Position numbers and translations under genes: made by a program. Shown piece after piece: positions 14,693 through 25,229 of a stretch of DNA of 35,108 nt (its first letter is position 1; every line of letters begins with the position of its first letter). The stretch covers positions 1 through 35,108 of the forward strand of contig JAEZLX010000247.1 of NCBI GenBank assembly GCA_023415035.1, written 5' to 3'. The stretch comes from Pseudomonadota bacterium (GTDB taxonomy: Bacteria; Pseudomonadota; Gammaproteobacteria; Burkholderiales; Burkholderiaceae_C). Below the pieces are notes generated by a model. It worked only from the letters and a program-made list of their open reading frames with translations, did no database searches and was not told where the DNA came from.

Positions 14693-16064
14693 GGTCTGCC
14701 TCCAGCCAGGCGAGGGCCTGCCCGAGGTCCTCGAAACGGTGCGGGAAAGCGGCCAGCGACTGGTGCCATTGGGCGCGGCGATCCTCGTCGCGCGGCGCGG
14801 CCAGCCAGATGGCGGTTTGTCCCGAGTAGCCGGCCAGCTCGGCGATGTACGCCACGCTGCCCCGGTCGGGCGAGAGCCGACCGTCGCAGGCCACGAGCAG
14901 GCGGGCCACCGGGTGGGCAGCCAGGGCGTCGGCCAGGGCGTGGCGTTCTTCGCGCGAGGCGACATTGCCGCCGTTGTGGGCGTTTGACAAAGGGGGGGGC
15001 CAGTCGATTCCGGGGCCGAGCTCCAGTGCGACGGCCAGTCGCCGGGCATCGGCGGGCACGGGCGGGTGTCGGGGTGTGAAGCGGGGCATGGTATCCGGAG
15101 CCGGGTCGTTCACGCCGAGCCGCTCGCTCGCGGGCAGCAGGCGCGGTGCCAGCTCCGCAAATCCGGGCAGGGCAGTGTCCAGCCGCAGCCGGGCGCGGCC
15201 GTGGCGCCACAGGGCCAGACAGCCCAGCCAGAGCAGCAGCCGCGGCAGCACGCCGTAAACCAGCACGCAGCCCACGAGCCAGGCCGACCAGGCATGACCG
15301 GCGGCCACGACGGGGAGCGGGTCACCGCCACTGGCGCGGATGGTGTCCGCATCGGGTACGGCGAAGCCCAGGGCGGCTGGCAGTTGCCCCAGGCCCTGGA
15401 CGAGTGCGACAAAGCTGTCGGCCGGCAGGATGGTGGTTTCCCAGACGAAGCCGTAGCGGCGCGTCGCGAGCAGCGCGAGCAGCGTCAGCAGCGCGGCGAG
15501 CAGGGCGATGGTCCAGACGCCGTGGCTGATGCTGCCCAGCCACCAGCGGGTTAGGCGGGCGCGTCCGAGCAGGCCTGCCAGCGCCTGCGGCAGCCAGGCG
15601 GCCTTGGGGTCGCGCAGGAGGCGCTGCGTCAGCCACAGCCAGGCCTGGCCGAGACCGCCGAAGCCGGTGCCGGACAGCAGTGCACCGGCCAGCCAGAGCA
15701 CAAGCGTAAGCACATGCAGCCCCAGCAGGCCGCCGATGGCCCAGACGACGTTGACGGGCCGGCTGCCGTCGCCCAGCACCGAGGCGGCGCTGCCGATGCC
15801 GCCGCACAGCGCCAGCAGGGCCATGGCCGCGAACGCCCAGCGGGTGTGGCTGCGCCAGCGCAGCAGCAGCGGAGGCAGGCGGTCACGCCGTGCCAGATGC
15901 TCGGCGCGCGCCAGCAGGCGGGCTTCGAGTTGCGGAGGTTGCCGCTGCGCGTGGCGAACGGCATCGACGTCCTCCAGCGGACCGTGCCGGGTTTCCTGCA
16001 GGCGGACGGCTTCGGCGAGCCAGCGCTGCTCGAGGGGGGTGAGGGAAGTCGTCGTGTCGGTCAA
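14685..16064 (-). CDS. DUF2868 family integral membrane protein
   Basis: 459 aa from a TTG at 16064. The conserved front LTPLEQRWLAEAVRL begins just after it, followed by four or more membrane helices (for example WAFAAMALLALCGG, GLLGLHVLTLVLWLAGALL, TIALLAALLTLLALLA and LVGCVLVYGVLPRLLL) and a cytoplasmic C-terminal domain. The only upstream ATG (16247) would overlap the TetR gene by 86 bases and add a Ser/Thr/Ala-rich segment with no family resemblance. The TTG has no clear Shine-Dalgarno, so the start is uncertain. It is coupled to the GTPase downstream, its probable partner. Confidence 0.8.
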   Translation of the reverse strand: MTDTTTSLTPLEQRWLAEAVRLQETRHGPLEDVDAVRHAQRQPPQLEARLLARAEHLARRDRLPPLLLRWRSHTRWAFAAMALLALCGGIGSAASVLGDGSRPVNVVWAIGGLLGLHVLTLVLWLAGALLSGTGFGGLGQAWLWLTQRLLRDPKAAWLPQALAGLLGRARLTRWWLGSISHGVWTIALLAALLTLLALLATRRYGFVWETTILPADSFVALVQGLGQLPAALGFAVPDADTIRASGGDPLPVVAAGHAWSAWLVGCVLVYGVLPRLLLWLGCLALWRHGRARLRLDTALPGFAELAPRLLPASERLGVNDPAPDTMPRFTPRHPPVPADARRLAVALELGPGIDWPPPLSNAHNGGNVASREERHALADALAAHPVARLLVACDGRLSPDRGSVAYIAELAGYSGQTAIWLAAPRDEDRRAQWHQSLAAFPHRFEDLGQALAWLEADHG

Positions 16065-16161
16065 GGCGGTATCGGGTTTGGCCGCATGGTAGCGCAGCCC
16101 CGCGGAGGCGGCTTGACGCAGGGCCGTCCCGCTCGCGATGGCCGGTGCGGGCGACGGGGTC

Positions 16162-16884
16162 TCAGCCCGGTCCGGCAGCGCGGTACTGTCCGATGCACCG
16201 CTGGAGGCCGTCGAGGAAGATGTCGACGTGGCTCTCGAAACTGTCATCCATGGGTTGCTCGTTGCCCCCCTGCCAGCGCAGGATGAATGCGCGGTTGGCC
16301 AGTGCCGGCAGGTGGCGGGCCAGCACCGGGTGCGCGAGCGCGGGGATCCGCTTCACGCGCTGCTGCAGTTCGGCGGCCCAGCCGTCGGCATCCTCGGCAG
16401 GCGCCTGCGCGAACTCCAGCGTGGGAAAGCCGCACATGGCGGCGATGACGCAGTTGTAGGCCTGCGGGATGTAGCTGTCGGGGCAGCCCATGTCCTCCAG
16501 TGCGACCAGGACGCCTTCGACCATCGCGGTGTCAAGGCTGGCGTTGGACAGCAACTGGCCACCCACCAGATGGGCGAGGTTGGGATGGCGCTTCATCACC
16601 GCGCGATAGCGGCGGAACAGCTCGCGCAGCCACTCGGCGCCTCGCCGTTTGCCCCGTGTCGGCACGACGCGCGACAGGGCCAGCGCGCAGGCGTCGGCCA
16701 GCAGCTGGTTGCGGTTGCGCACGTGCCAGTAGATTGCCGTGGGATAGACACCCAGCGCGCGCGCCACGTCGCGCAACGAGAAGTTGGCCAGTCCGCGTGC
16801 GTCAAGCTGGTCCAGCGCCGCCTGCGCGATCTTCTCGCGGCTGAGCGCGTCGTCGGAGTCCGGCTGGTGGCGTGGGCGGGGCAT
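16162..16884 (-). CDS. TetR/AcrR family transcriptional regulator
   Basis: 240 aa. The amino-terminal helix-turn-helix is FSLRDVARALGVYPTAIYWHV (about 35-55), matching the TetR DNA-binding signature, followed by a ligand-binding all-helical domain. It lies six bases downstream of the class III aminotransferase stop, so the two are co-transcribed. A pair of TGTACA sites over the likely aminotransferase promoter (18202-18236) is the best candidate operator for autoregulation. The ligand is unknown. Confidence 0.88.
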   Translation of the reverse strand: MPRPRHQPDSDDALSREKIAQAALDQLDARGLANFSLRDVARALGVYPTAIYWHVRNRNQLLADACALALSRVVPTRGKRRGAEWLRELFRRYRAVMKRHPNLAHLVGGQLLSNASLDTAMVEGVLVALEDMGCPDSYIPQAYNCVIAAMCGFPTLEFAQAPAEDADGWAAELQQRVKRIPALAHPVLARHLPALANRAFILRWQGGNEQPMDDSFESHVDIFLDGLQRCIGQYRAAGPG

Positions 16885-16890
16885 GGTCGG

Positions 16891-18186
16891 TCAATCGAGG
16901 GCGAGCAGCGGAGCATACCGCCCGATAAAACCCTCGACGGTTGAAACGAAGCGCTCCAGGTCGTCGTCGGTCAGGGGCAGCGAGAGCACGATGAAGCCGC
17001 GCCGCGCCAGGTAGAAGCCCTGTTCGAGCATGTGGAAAAAGAACAGGTCGCGGATGGCCTGGCCTCCGGCCGGCGAATCCTCGCTGCGCAGGATGGGAGC
17101 GCGCGTGGCATGCAGGTTCATGAGCGACCCCAGGCCGGTGAACTGCAGCCGTGTGCCATGGGCGCGGCAGATGGCGTTGAGCCGCTCGCGCAGGCGGTCG
17201 CCGCGCGTGTTGAGGGCGATCGCGGTCTCGGGCGTGTAAACGCGGCTCAGGCCCGCGATGCCGGCCGACATAGTCAGCACGTTGTTGTTGAAGGTGCCGG
17301 CATGCCCCAGGTGGCCCGGGGTGCGCGGGTCGAACTGGGCCATGATGTCCGCGCGGCCGCCGAAGGCGCCGAAGGACATGCCGCCGCCGATGTACTTGCC
17401 CAGTGTGGTCAGGTCGGGGCGGATGCCGAGCAGTTGCTGGCGCCCGCCTGGGGCCAGGCGCGAGGTCATGACCTCGTCGAGGATGAGCAGCGCGCCGTGT
17501 TCGCTGGCCAGCGCGCGCAGACCCTGCAGGAAGACGGGTTGCCCGACGATGCAGCCACCGGCGCCCTGCATGGGTTCGACCAGGATGGCCGCGAGGCCGG
17601 CGGCGTGCTCGCGCACCAGTGTGGCCGTGGCCTCCATATCGTTGTAGGGCGCGAGCACGAAATCGTGCGGCACGTTGACGGGGCTGTGGCCGCCGGCAAA
17701 GGTGAGCACGCCGCCGTGGTAGCCGCCCTTGAACACGAGGATCTTGCCGCGCCCGGTGAAGTGTTTGGCCGCGGCGATGGCCAGCAGGTTGGCCTCGGTA
17801 CCCGAATTGGTGAAGCGCAAGCGCTCCACGGAGGGAAAACGCTCGGTGATCAGGCGTGCCAGGCGGGGCTCCAGCAGGTTGTGCCCCGTGAGGTTGATGC
17901 CGCCCTGCAGAGCCTCGGCGATGGCCGCCTGGATGACCGGGTGGCTGTGGCCGTAGAGGCCGGCGGTGAACTCGCCGATGACGTCGGTGTACTCGTGGCC
18001 GTCGGCATCCCACAGGCGGGCTCCTTCGCCGCGCGCGATGGCCAGCGGAAACGGGTCGTAATACAGGACCGAGCGGGTGTTGCCGCCCGGCATGACCTCG
18101 GTGGCCTGTTGCCAGGTGGCGGCGCTGGCCGGATGGCGGGCGACGTAGGCGTCGCGCAGCTGGTCGAGTTCCTGCTGGAGATTCAT
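16891..18186 (-). CDS. Class III PLP-dependent aminotransferase (GSA-aminomutase-like)
   Basis: 431 aa. The PLP-binding Asp is in LLILDEVM (D237) and the Schiff-base lysine in TLGKYIGGG (K264); RFTNSGTEAN (124-133) is the phosphate-binding loop. The pattern is closest to the glutamate-1-semialdehyde aminomutase branch, but the context (TetR partner, no haem genes) argues for a catabolic or specialised aminotransferase rather than HemL. It is the first gene of the minus-strand operon that continues through TetR. The substrate is not deducible. Confidence 0.85.
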   Translation of the reverse strand: MNLQQELDQLRDAYVARHPASAATWQQATEVMPGGNTRSVLYYDPFPLAIARGEGARLWDADGHEYTDVIGEFTAGLYGHSHPVIQAAIAEALQGGINLTGHNLLEPRLARLITERFPSVERLRFTNSGTEANLLAIAAAKHFTGRGKILVFKGGYHGGVLTFAGGHSPVNVPHDFVLAPYNDMEATATLVREHAAGLAAILVEPMQGAGGCIVGQPVFLQGLRALASEHGALLILDEVMTSRLAPGGRQQLLGIRPDLTTLGKYIGGGMSFGAFGGRADIMAQFDPRTPGHLGHAGTFNNNVLTMSAGIAGLSRVYTPETAIALNTRGDRLRERLNAICRAHGTRLQFTGLGSLMNLHATRAPILRSEDSPAGGQAIRDLFFFHMLEQGFYLARRGFIVLSLPLTDDDLERFVSTVEGFIGRYAPLLALD

Positions 18187-18201
18187 GGCGTGGTGATGGG
18201 T

Positions 18202-18236
18202 TGTACAGTGATAGGAATTTTATTGGTCAATGTACA
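18202..18236 (-). promoter_or_regulatory. Promoter with paired TGTACA sites before the aminotransferase
   Basis: TGTACA occurs at 18202-18207 and 18231-18236, with 23 bases between. On the minus strand TTGACC (18225-18230) is a good -35, and after 17 bases the lower TGTACA sits at the -10 position, a poor match to TATAAT. A dimer bound to either or both sites would cover the promoter. The TetR gene of the same operon is the likely binder. Confidence 0.45.
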
Positions 18237-18308
18237 GGAAATCGGCAGGATGAAGCAAACCGTGGCGACAGTCGCCGGGGGCAGGCAGAGGGAGCTACGG
18301 GGGGCGGA

Positions 18309-19202
18309 TCAGCTGTCGAGGCCGAGGATCTGGCGTGCGCGGCGCAGGTGGGGCATGTCCAGCATCCGGCCTTCGTGCTGGGCGACTCCGCCGCCCGCGC
18401 CGTCGAAGACCCTGATCACGGCTTCGGCCCAGGTGCGCTCCTGCGCATCGGGTTCAAAGGTCGCATCGATCACCGGGATCTGTGCCGGGTGGATGGCGGC
18501 CTTGTGGCCGAAACCCAGCGCGCGGTGTTCGATGCACTCGCGGCGCAGGCCGTCTTCGTCGCGAAAGGCCGTGTAGACGGCGTCAATGGGTTGCGCGCCG
18601 CAAGCACGGGCGGCGATGAGACAGGCGTCGCGCGCGTGGCGGTAGGGTCCGAGCAGGTGCCCGGTGGTAGGGTCGCGGTTGGTGCTGCCCTGCAGGTCGG
18701 CGCACAGGTCTTCGGCGCCCCACATGAGTCCCAGCAGGCGGGGCAGCGGTTCGCGGAATTCGGACAGGCACTGCACACCGCGAGCCGTCTCGGTCACGAT
18801 GGCCACGATGCGGGTCTGGCCGGATGGCGCGCCGGTGGCAGATTCCACCTCGTCGAGCAGGGCCCCAAGACGCAGGATGTCGGCAGGCCCTTCGCATTTG
18901 GGCAGCACGACGCCTGCTGTGCTCGCGGACACCGCGGCATGGACATCATCGGCAAGAAAAGGACTGTCGAGGGCGTTGACGCGCACGAAGACACGCGTGG
19001 CCTGCGCCGGGTTGGCGGCGAGCCAGGACCGCATGTTCTCTCGCGCGGCCTGCTTGTGTTCAGGCAAGGGGTCAACACCATCCTCCAGGTCGAGGATCAG
19101 GCGGTAGGCGCTGCTTTGGCCGGCGCGGGCGAGTTTGGACGCGCTGTCGGCCGGGACGAACAGCCAGCTGCGGCTCCCATGGTCGCGGGTCAGCGCCGTC
19201 AT
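18309..19202 (-). CDS. HpcH/HpaI-type CoA-ester lyase (CitE-like)
   Basis: 297 aa. RSWLFVPADSASKLARA at the front, LILDLEDGV (about 35-43), IVTETARGVQCL and GAEDLCADL are the conserved CitE/CoA-ester-lyase motifs; the Glu and Asp of the last two bind Mg2+. Family members cleave or form 3-hydroxyacyl-CoA esters, for example malyl-CoA or citramalyl-CoA, releasing acetyl-CoA. The start overlaps the MaoC stop by four bases. With the hydratase and carboxylase upstream it would act last in the pathway, possibly on a hydroxymethylglutaryl-CoA-like ester. Confidence 0.85.
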   Translation of the reverse strand: MTALTRDHGSRSWLFVPADSASKLARAGQSSAYRLILDLEDGVDPLPEHKQAARENMRSWLAANPAQATRVFVRVNALDSPFLADDVHAAVSASTAGVVLPKCEGPADILRLGALLDEVESATGAPSGQTRIVAIVTETARGVQCLSEFREPLPRLLGLMWGAEDLCADLQGSTNRDPTTGHLLGPYRHARDACLIAARACGAQPIDAVYTAFRDEDGLRRECIEHRALGFGHKAAIHPAQIPVIDATFEPDAQERTWAEAVIRVFDGAGGGVAQHEGRMLDMPHLRRARQILGLDS

Positions 19203-19672
19203 GCGGGGGTCCCGGCGGCGACGGCGGGCCGCTTTCGCATGAAGGCCTGGCGGAGGCATTGGGCCACGACCTCCCCGCGCTGGTTGAAGGCCTGGTGCTC
19301 GAACTCGACGATGCCCGCGTCGGGGCGGGAGCGGCTTTCGCGGCGGCTGACGACGCGAGTGCGCACTCTCAGCGTGTCGCCGTGGAACACCGGCTTGGGA
19401 AAGCGAACGTCCGTCATGCCAAGGTTGCCGATGGTGGTGCCGAGCGTGGTGTCGTTCACGCTCATGCCGATCATCAGGCCCAGGGTGTAGAGGCTGTTGA
19501 CCAGCCGCTGACCCCATTCCGTGCCGGCCGCGAAGTGCTCGTCCAGGTGCAGCGGCTGCACGTTCAGGGTCAGCGAGGAGAACAGCACGTTGTCCATTTC
19601 GGTCACGGTGCGCGACCAGGGGTGCTCGAACTCGCGTCCGGGTTCGAGGTCTTCGAAATACAGGCCTGCCAT
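19199..19672 (-). CDS. MaoC family dehydratase
   Basis: 157 aa, a single hot-dog domain. The hydratase motif D-x-N-P-L-H appears as N37-V-Q-P-L-H42: the histidine is kept but the usual catalytic Asp is Asn and the Asn is Gln. GMTDVRFPKPVFHGDTLRV is a standard MaoC strand. This resembles the mesaconyl/itaconyl-CoA hydratase-like subgroup more than (R)-enoyl-CoA hydratases. AGGAGAC lies just upstream, and only one base separates it from the biotin carboxylase stop. It would hydrate the unsaturated product of the carboxylase. Confidence 0.83.
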   Translation of the reverse strand: MAGLYFEDLEPGREFEHPWSRTVTEMDNVLFSSLTLNVQPLHLDEHFAAGTEWGQRLVNSLYTLGLMIGMSVNDTTLGTTIGNLGMTDVRFPKPVFHGDTLRVRTRVVSRRESRSRPDAGIVEFEHQAFNQRGEVVAQCLRQAFMRKRPAVAAGTPA

Positions 19673-19673
19673 G

Positions 19674-21686
19674 TCATGTCTCCTGGGTTTGCAGGGGTTC
19701 GAGAAGCACGATGGGTGTGCCACGCGGCACCGTGTCTCCGACTTGCGCGCCGATACGGTCCACGGTGCCATCGCGCGGGGCGCACAGGGTGTGCAACAGC
19801 TTCATGGCCTCGATCACGGCCACGGGTTCACCGGCGTTGACGCGCTGGCCGGGACTGACGAGCAGCTGGGTGAGCAGGCCCGGCATGTCGGAAGCGACGG
19901 CGTCCGCCGCGGACGAGGCCTGCTCACCGGCGCGGGACAGGCTGACCGGTGGCAGCACCTGCCAGCGCTGCCAGTGGCCGGCCGACCACAGCGAAACCGA
20001 CGGGCCGGACACGGTGGCCTGCCAGTGCCGGTCGGCGTGGGCCAGACGCAGCGTGGCACCGGATGCCTCTCCGATCAGCGCCACTGGCGGCGCGGATGCC
20101 CGGGACGGATCGCGCACGATGTCGGGTGCATCGAGCTGAAGGACGATGGCGCTCTCGTGGCCCGATTCCTCGTCGGCCACATGCAGCGACAGTTGCGCGG
20201 GATGCCCCGCGGGAGCGCTCAGCCGCCAGCCGGCCAGTTGCGTCATCGGGGTGTCGCCGGGTGGATGGGTCTGGGCGAAGTACCACGCGGCGGCCGCGAG
20301 GACGGCGCTGTGCTCGGGCCGGGCGTGGGGCGGTGTCTGCCAGCCGCCGGGAAAGGCGTCGTCGAGAAAGCGCGTGCTCAGCGGCTCGTCGAAGGCGGGC
20401 AGGGAGAGCACTTCGCTCAGCATCGGCAGGTTGGTGGTGATGCCCTCGATGCGCCAGCGCGCCACGGCCTCGCAGAGCCGATCGCGTGCGACCGTGCGCG
20501 TGGCGCCGTGGGCGATCAGCTTGCCGAGCATGGCGTCGTAGTGCGGCGTGACCTCGCTGAGCGCGTCGATGCCGCTGTCCACGCGCACGCCGGGCACGTC
20601 GGGTTCCTCGCAGGCCGTGAGCGGCCCGAACGAGGCGCGGAAGCCGTGTGCGGGCGACTCGGCGTTGACGCGTGCCTCGATGGCCCAGCCCTGGCGGGTG
20701 ATGTCTCCCTGGCGCCAGGGCAGTGGCTGGCCGCAGGCGCTCAGGATCTGCGCCTCGACCAGATCGATGCCGGTGGTCAGTTCGGTCACCGGATGTTCGA
20801 CCTGCAGCCGTGTGTTCATTTCCAGGAAATAAGGTTCGTCATCCCGGTCGGCGTCGAGCACGAACTCCACCGTGCCCGTCGAGTCGTAGCCGATCGCGCG
20901 TCCCAGCGCCAGCGCCGCCTCGTACAGGCGCTCACGCACGGTGTCGGACAGGTGGGCGGCGGGGGCCTCCTCGATGACCTTCTGGTAGTGGCGCTGGATC
21001 GAGCATTCGCGCTCGAACAGGTGGACGAGGTGCCCGTGACGGTCGCCCAGCAGCTGCACTTCCAGGTGGCGCGGTCGCTGCACGTAGCGTTCGAGCAGCA
21101 CGCGGGCGTCACCGAAGGCCGACTGCGCCTCGGCACGGGCCAAGGCCAGCTGGGCAGCGAAATCCCCCGCGCTGTCGACGCGTCGCATGCCCTTGCCGCC
21201 GCCGCCCGCGCTGGCCTTGATGAGCAGCGGAAAACCGATGCGCTGGGCTTCCTCGGCCAGGCGCTGGTCGCTCTGGTCGTCGTCGTAGCCGGGGACGCAG
21301 GGCACACCGGCCTGGCGGGCGATGCGCTTGCTCTCGATCTTGGAGCCCATGGCCGCGATGGCCTCGCGGTGCGGGCCGATGAAGACCAGCCCGGCGTCGC
21401 GGCAGGCATCGATCAGCTCCAGTTTTTCGGACAGGAAGCCGTAGCCGGGGTGGATGGCCTGCGCGCCGCTGTCGCGCGCCGCCCGCAGGAGGGCCTCGAC
21501 ATCGAGGTAGGACGAACGCGCCGGCGCCGGCCCGATGGGGATGGCCAGGTCGGCTTCGCGAACGTGCCGGGCGCGGGCGTCGGCCTCGGAATACACGGCC
21601 ACTGTGCAGATGCCCATGCGGCGGCAGGTGCGGAAGATGCGGCAGGCGATTTCGCCGCGGTTGGCGACCAGGATCTTGTCGATCAT
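19674..21686 (-). CDS. Acyl-CoA carboxylase, biotin carboxylase/BCCP subunit (methylcrotonyl-CoA type)
   Basis: 670 aa, the size of MccA/LiuD-type alpha subunits. It contains the biotin carboxylase domain (1-450: LVANRGEIACRI at the start, the glycine-rich KASAGGGGKGMR loop, EMNTRLQVEHPVTE), a linker, and a C-terminal biotin carrier domain with biotinyl-lysine in EAMK (K629). The paired carboxyltransferase is 39 bases upstream. The combination with an acyl-CoA dehydrogenase favours 3-methylcrotonyl-CoA or geranyl-CoA as substrate; propionyl-CoA is possible. The assignment rests on organisation and general similarity. Confidence 0.88.
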   Translation of the reverse strand: MIDKILVANRGEIACRIFRTCRRMGICTVAVYSEADARARHVREADLAIPIGPAPARSSYLDVEALLRAARDSGAQAIHPGYGFLSEKLELIDACRDAGLVFIGPHREAIAAMGSKIESKRIARQAGVPCVPGYDDDQSDQRLAEEAQRIGFPLLIKASAGGGGKGMRRVDSAGDFAAQLALARAEAQSAFGDARVLLERYVQRPRHLEVQLLGDRHGHLVHLFERECSIQRHYQKVIEEAPAAHLSDTVRERLYEAALALGRAIGYDSTGTVEFVLDADRDDEPYFLEMNTRLQVEHPVTELTTGIDLVEAQILSACGQPLPWRQGDITRQGWAIEARVNAESPAHGFRASFGPLTACEEPDVPGVRVDSGIDALSEVTPHYDAMLGKLIAHGATRTVARDRLCEAVARWRIEGITTNLPMLSEVLSLPAFDEPLSTRFLDDAFPGGWQTPPHARPEHSAVLAAAAWYFAQTHPPGDTPMTQLAGWRLSAPAGHPAQLSLHVADEESGHESAIVLQLDAPDIVRDPSRASAPPVALIGEASGATLRLAHADRHWQATVSGPSVSLWSAGHWQRWQVLPPVSLSRAGEQASSAADAVASDMPGLLTQLLVSPGQRVNAGEPVAVIEAMKLLHTLCAPRDGTVDRIGAQVGDTVPRGTPIVLLEPLQTQET

Positions 21687-21725
21687 GCGCGACTCCTGTG
21701 CGGTGGTGGCCGGCGATGCCGGGCC

Positions 21726-23317
<1,592 letters not shown>

Positions 23318-23321
<4 letters not shown>

Positions 23322-23980
23322 TCGCGCTCCCGGGTGCGCCGGCGGCGTTGCCGCAGGCCGTCGAGGAACAGGGCCGTGAGCTCGTCGCCGATGTCCTCGA
23401 TCGACAGGCGTCCCTGGTGGAACCAGTCGAGCGTGGCGTTCATGGCGCCGATCAGGAAGTAGCGCGCGAGCTTGAGGTCGCGTTCGGGGTCCAGCGTGTC
23501 GGCCTGGGCGCAGCGCGCGAACAGCTGTGACCAGTAGGCCTCGTATTCGCCGCGCAGTGGTGCATGGCCGGCCCGCACATGCGGCGGCACCTGACCGAAG
23601 ATGCGCAGGTTGGCCACCGTGTAGTCGCTCAAGTGGAACATGGCGCGCAGGTGGGCGCGGATGGCGGTGCGCAGCACCGTGTCGGACGAAGCCTTGGCGG
23701 GCAGGGCATCCACCGCCTGGCGCACCTGATCGAAGGTGGTCTGCACGCCCACGCGCAACACCTCGGCCACGATCTCGTCCTTGGAGCTGAAGTGGTAGTA
23801 GATGCTGCCGGCCTTGATGCCGCACTCGCCCGCGATGTCGCGCAGCGAGGTGGCCGCCCAGCCTTCTTCCTTGAACAGGCGCGCGGCGGTGTCCAGGATC
23901 AGGCGCCGGGAGTCTGCGCCGGTGTGCGGTGGCGGTGCTGCGGCGGCTTCCTCGCCGGGTTTCCTGCTGGGTCTGGCCAT
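23318..23980 (-). CDS. TetR family regulator of the acyl-CoA operon
   Basis: 220 aa from ATG 23980; an in-frame TTG at 24019 would add 13 residues and begin five bases from the operator. The HTH SLRDIAGECGIKAGSIYYHF (45-64) is a classic TetR signature. The C-terminal half is an all-helical ligand domain. It is the first gene of a five-gene coupled minus-strand operon, with a perfect 18-bp palindrome at 24024-24041 between it and the divergent acyl-CoA dehydrogenase. It probably represses both directions until an acyl-CoA is present. Confidence 0.9.
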
Positions 23981-24023
23981 GGGTGCTTGCGGATTGACAG
24001 TGGGCGAAATTGCGGGCAATACT

Positions 24024-24041
24024 ACCTAACGTTTGTTAGGT
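24024..24041. promoter_or_regulatory. Perfect palindromic operator of the divergent acyl-CoA genes
   Basis: ACCTAAC (24024-24030), spacer GTTT and GTTAGGT (24035-24041) form a perfect inverted repeat. It lies between divergent genes, one of which encodes a TetR protein; size and symmetry are typical of TetR operators. The ATG of the dehydrogenase follows 24 bases later. Confidence 0.8.
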
Positions 24042-24065
24042 TTGCAACAACAGAGGAGACAACCC

Positions 24066-25229
24066 ATGAGCGACCGCATGCCTTCATCCCACACTCTGCC
24101 GTACCTGATGCCCGAGCACGACATGCTGCGCGAGTCGCTGCGGCGCTTCATCGCCCAGCGCGTGCTGCCGAACGCAGACGCGTGGGAGGAGGCCGGCTTC
24201 GTGCCGCGCGAGATCCTGCGCGAGATGGGCGAAATGGGCTGGCTGGGCATGCGCTACGACAGCGCCTATGGCGGCAGCGAGCTGGACGTGCTCTCGACGG
24301 TGGTGCTGGCCGAGGAACTGGGCCGCTCAGGCTACGGCGGCTTTGCGGTGACGGTGCTGGTGCATACCGACATGGCCAGCCCTCACCTGCACCACGCGGG
24401 CACGCCCGAGCAGAAGGCCCGCTACATGCCGGCCATCATCCGGGGCGAGAAGATCGCCGCGGTGGCGATGACCGAGGCCGATGCCGGCTCCGATCTGGCC
24501 AGCATGCGCACCACGGCACGCCGCGAAGGTGACCACTGGGTGCTCAACGGCTCGAAGATGTTCATCACCAACGGCGTGCATGGCGACATCTATTTCGTGG
24601 CCGCCAAGACCGGTGAGCCGGGGCGCAACCACCAGATTTCGATGTTCATCGTCGAAAAGGGAACACCGGGCTTCTCGGTGGCAAGGCCGCTGCGCAAGCA
24701 CGGATGGCTCTCCAGCGACACGGCCGAGCTGGTCTTCAACGACTGCCGCATCCCCGCGGGCAACCTGCTGGGCGAGGAGAACAAGGGCTTTTACGCGCTG
24801 GTGAAAAACCTGCAGAACGAGCGCATCGTGCTGGGCGCGCAGGCCATGGGCGAGGCCTCGCGTGCGATCGAGCTGGCGCTGTCGTGGACGCGAGAGCGCC
24901 GCGCGTTCGGCGCGACGCTCTGGGACAAGCAGGCGGTGCGTCACCAGCTCGCCATGCGGCTGGCTCAGGTGGAGGCCGTGCGCGCGCTGATCTACCAGAC
25001 CGCCTGGCGCGAGGCTCAGGGGCAGAACCTCGTGCAGGAGGTGTCGATGATCAAGGCGCTGGCCGGCAACCTGGTCAACGAGGTGATGTACGACTGCCTG
25101 CAGTTCCACGGCGGCATGGGCTTCATCCGCGAGACGGCGATCGAGCGCATGGCGCGCGATGCGCGGGTGCAGGCCATCGGCGGCGGCGCGACCGAGGTGA
25201 TGCTGGAAGAGATCGCCAAGCGGATGTGA
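24066..25229 (+). CDS. Acyl-CoA dehydrogenase (isovaleryl/long-chain type catalytic base)
   Basis: 387 aa from ATG 24066, after GAGGAGAC. AMTEADAGSDL (134-144) and the RRAFGATLWDKQAV region are FAD/substrate-binding signatures; FHGGMGFIRE is the C-terminal FAD motif. The position of the usual catalytic Glu of medium-chain enzymes reads AIGGGATE, so that Glu is missing; instead NERIVLG carries E252, which matches the helix-G base of isovaleryl-CoA and long-chain dehydrogenases. A branched or longer acyl-CoA is thus likely. It is divergent from the carboxylase operon and shares its operator. Confidence 0.9.
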   Translation: MSDRMPSSHTLPYLMPEHDMLRESLRRFIAQRVLPNADAWEEAGFVPREILREMGEMGWLGMRYDSAYGGSELDVLSTVVLAEELGRSGYGGFAVTVLVHTDMASPHLHHAGTPEQKARYMPAIIRGEKIAAVAMTEADAGSDLASMRTTARREGDHWVLNGSKMFITNGVHGDIYFVAAKTGEPGRNHQISMFIVEKGTPGFSVARPLRKHGWLSSDTAELVFNDCRIPAGNLLGEENKGFYALVKNLQNERIVLGAQAMGEASRAIELALSWTRERRAFGATLWDKQAVRHQLAMRLAQVEAVRALIYQTAWREAQGQNLVQEVSMIKALAGNLVNEVMYDCLQFHGGMGFIRETAIERMARDARVQAIGGGATEVMLEEIAKRM

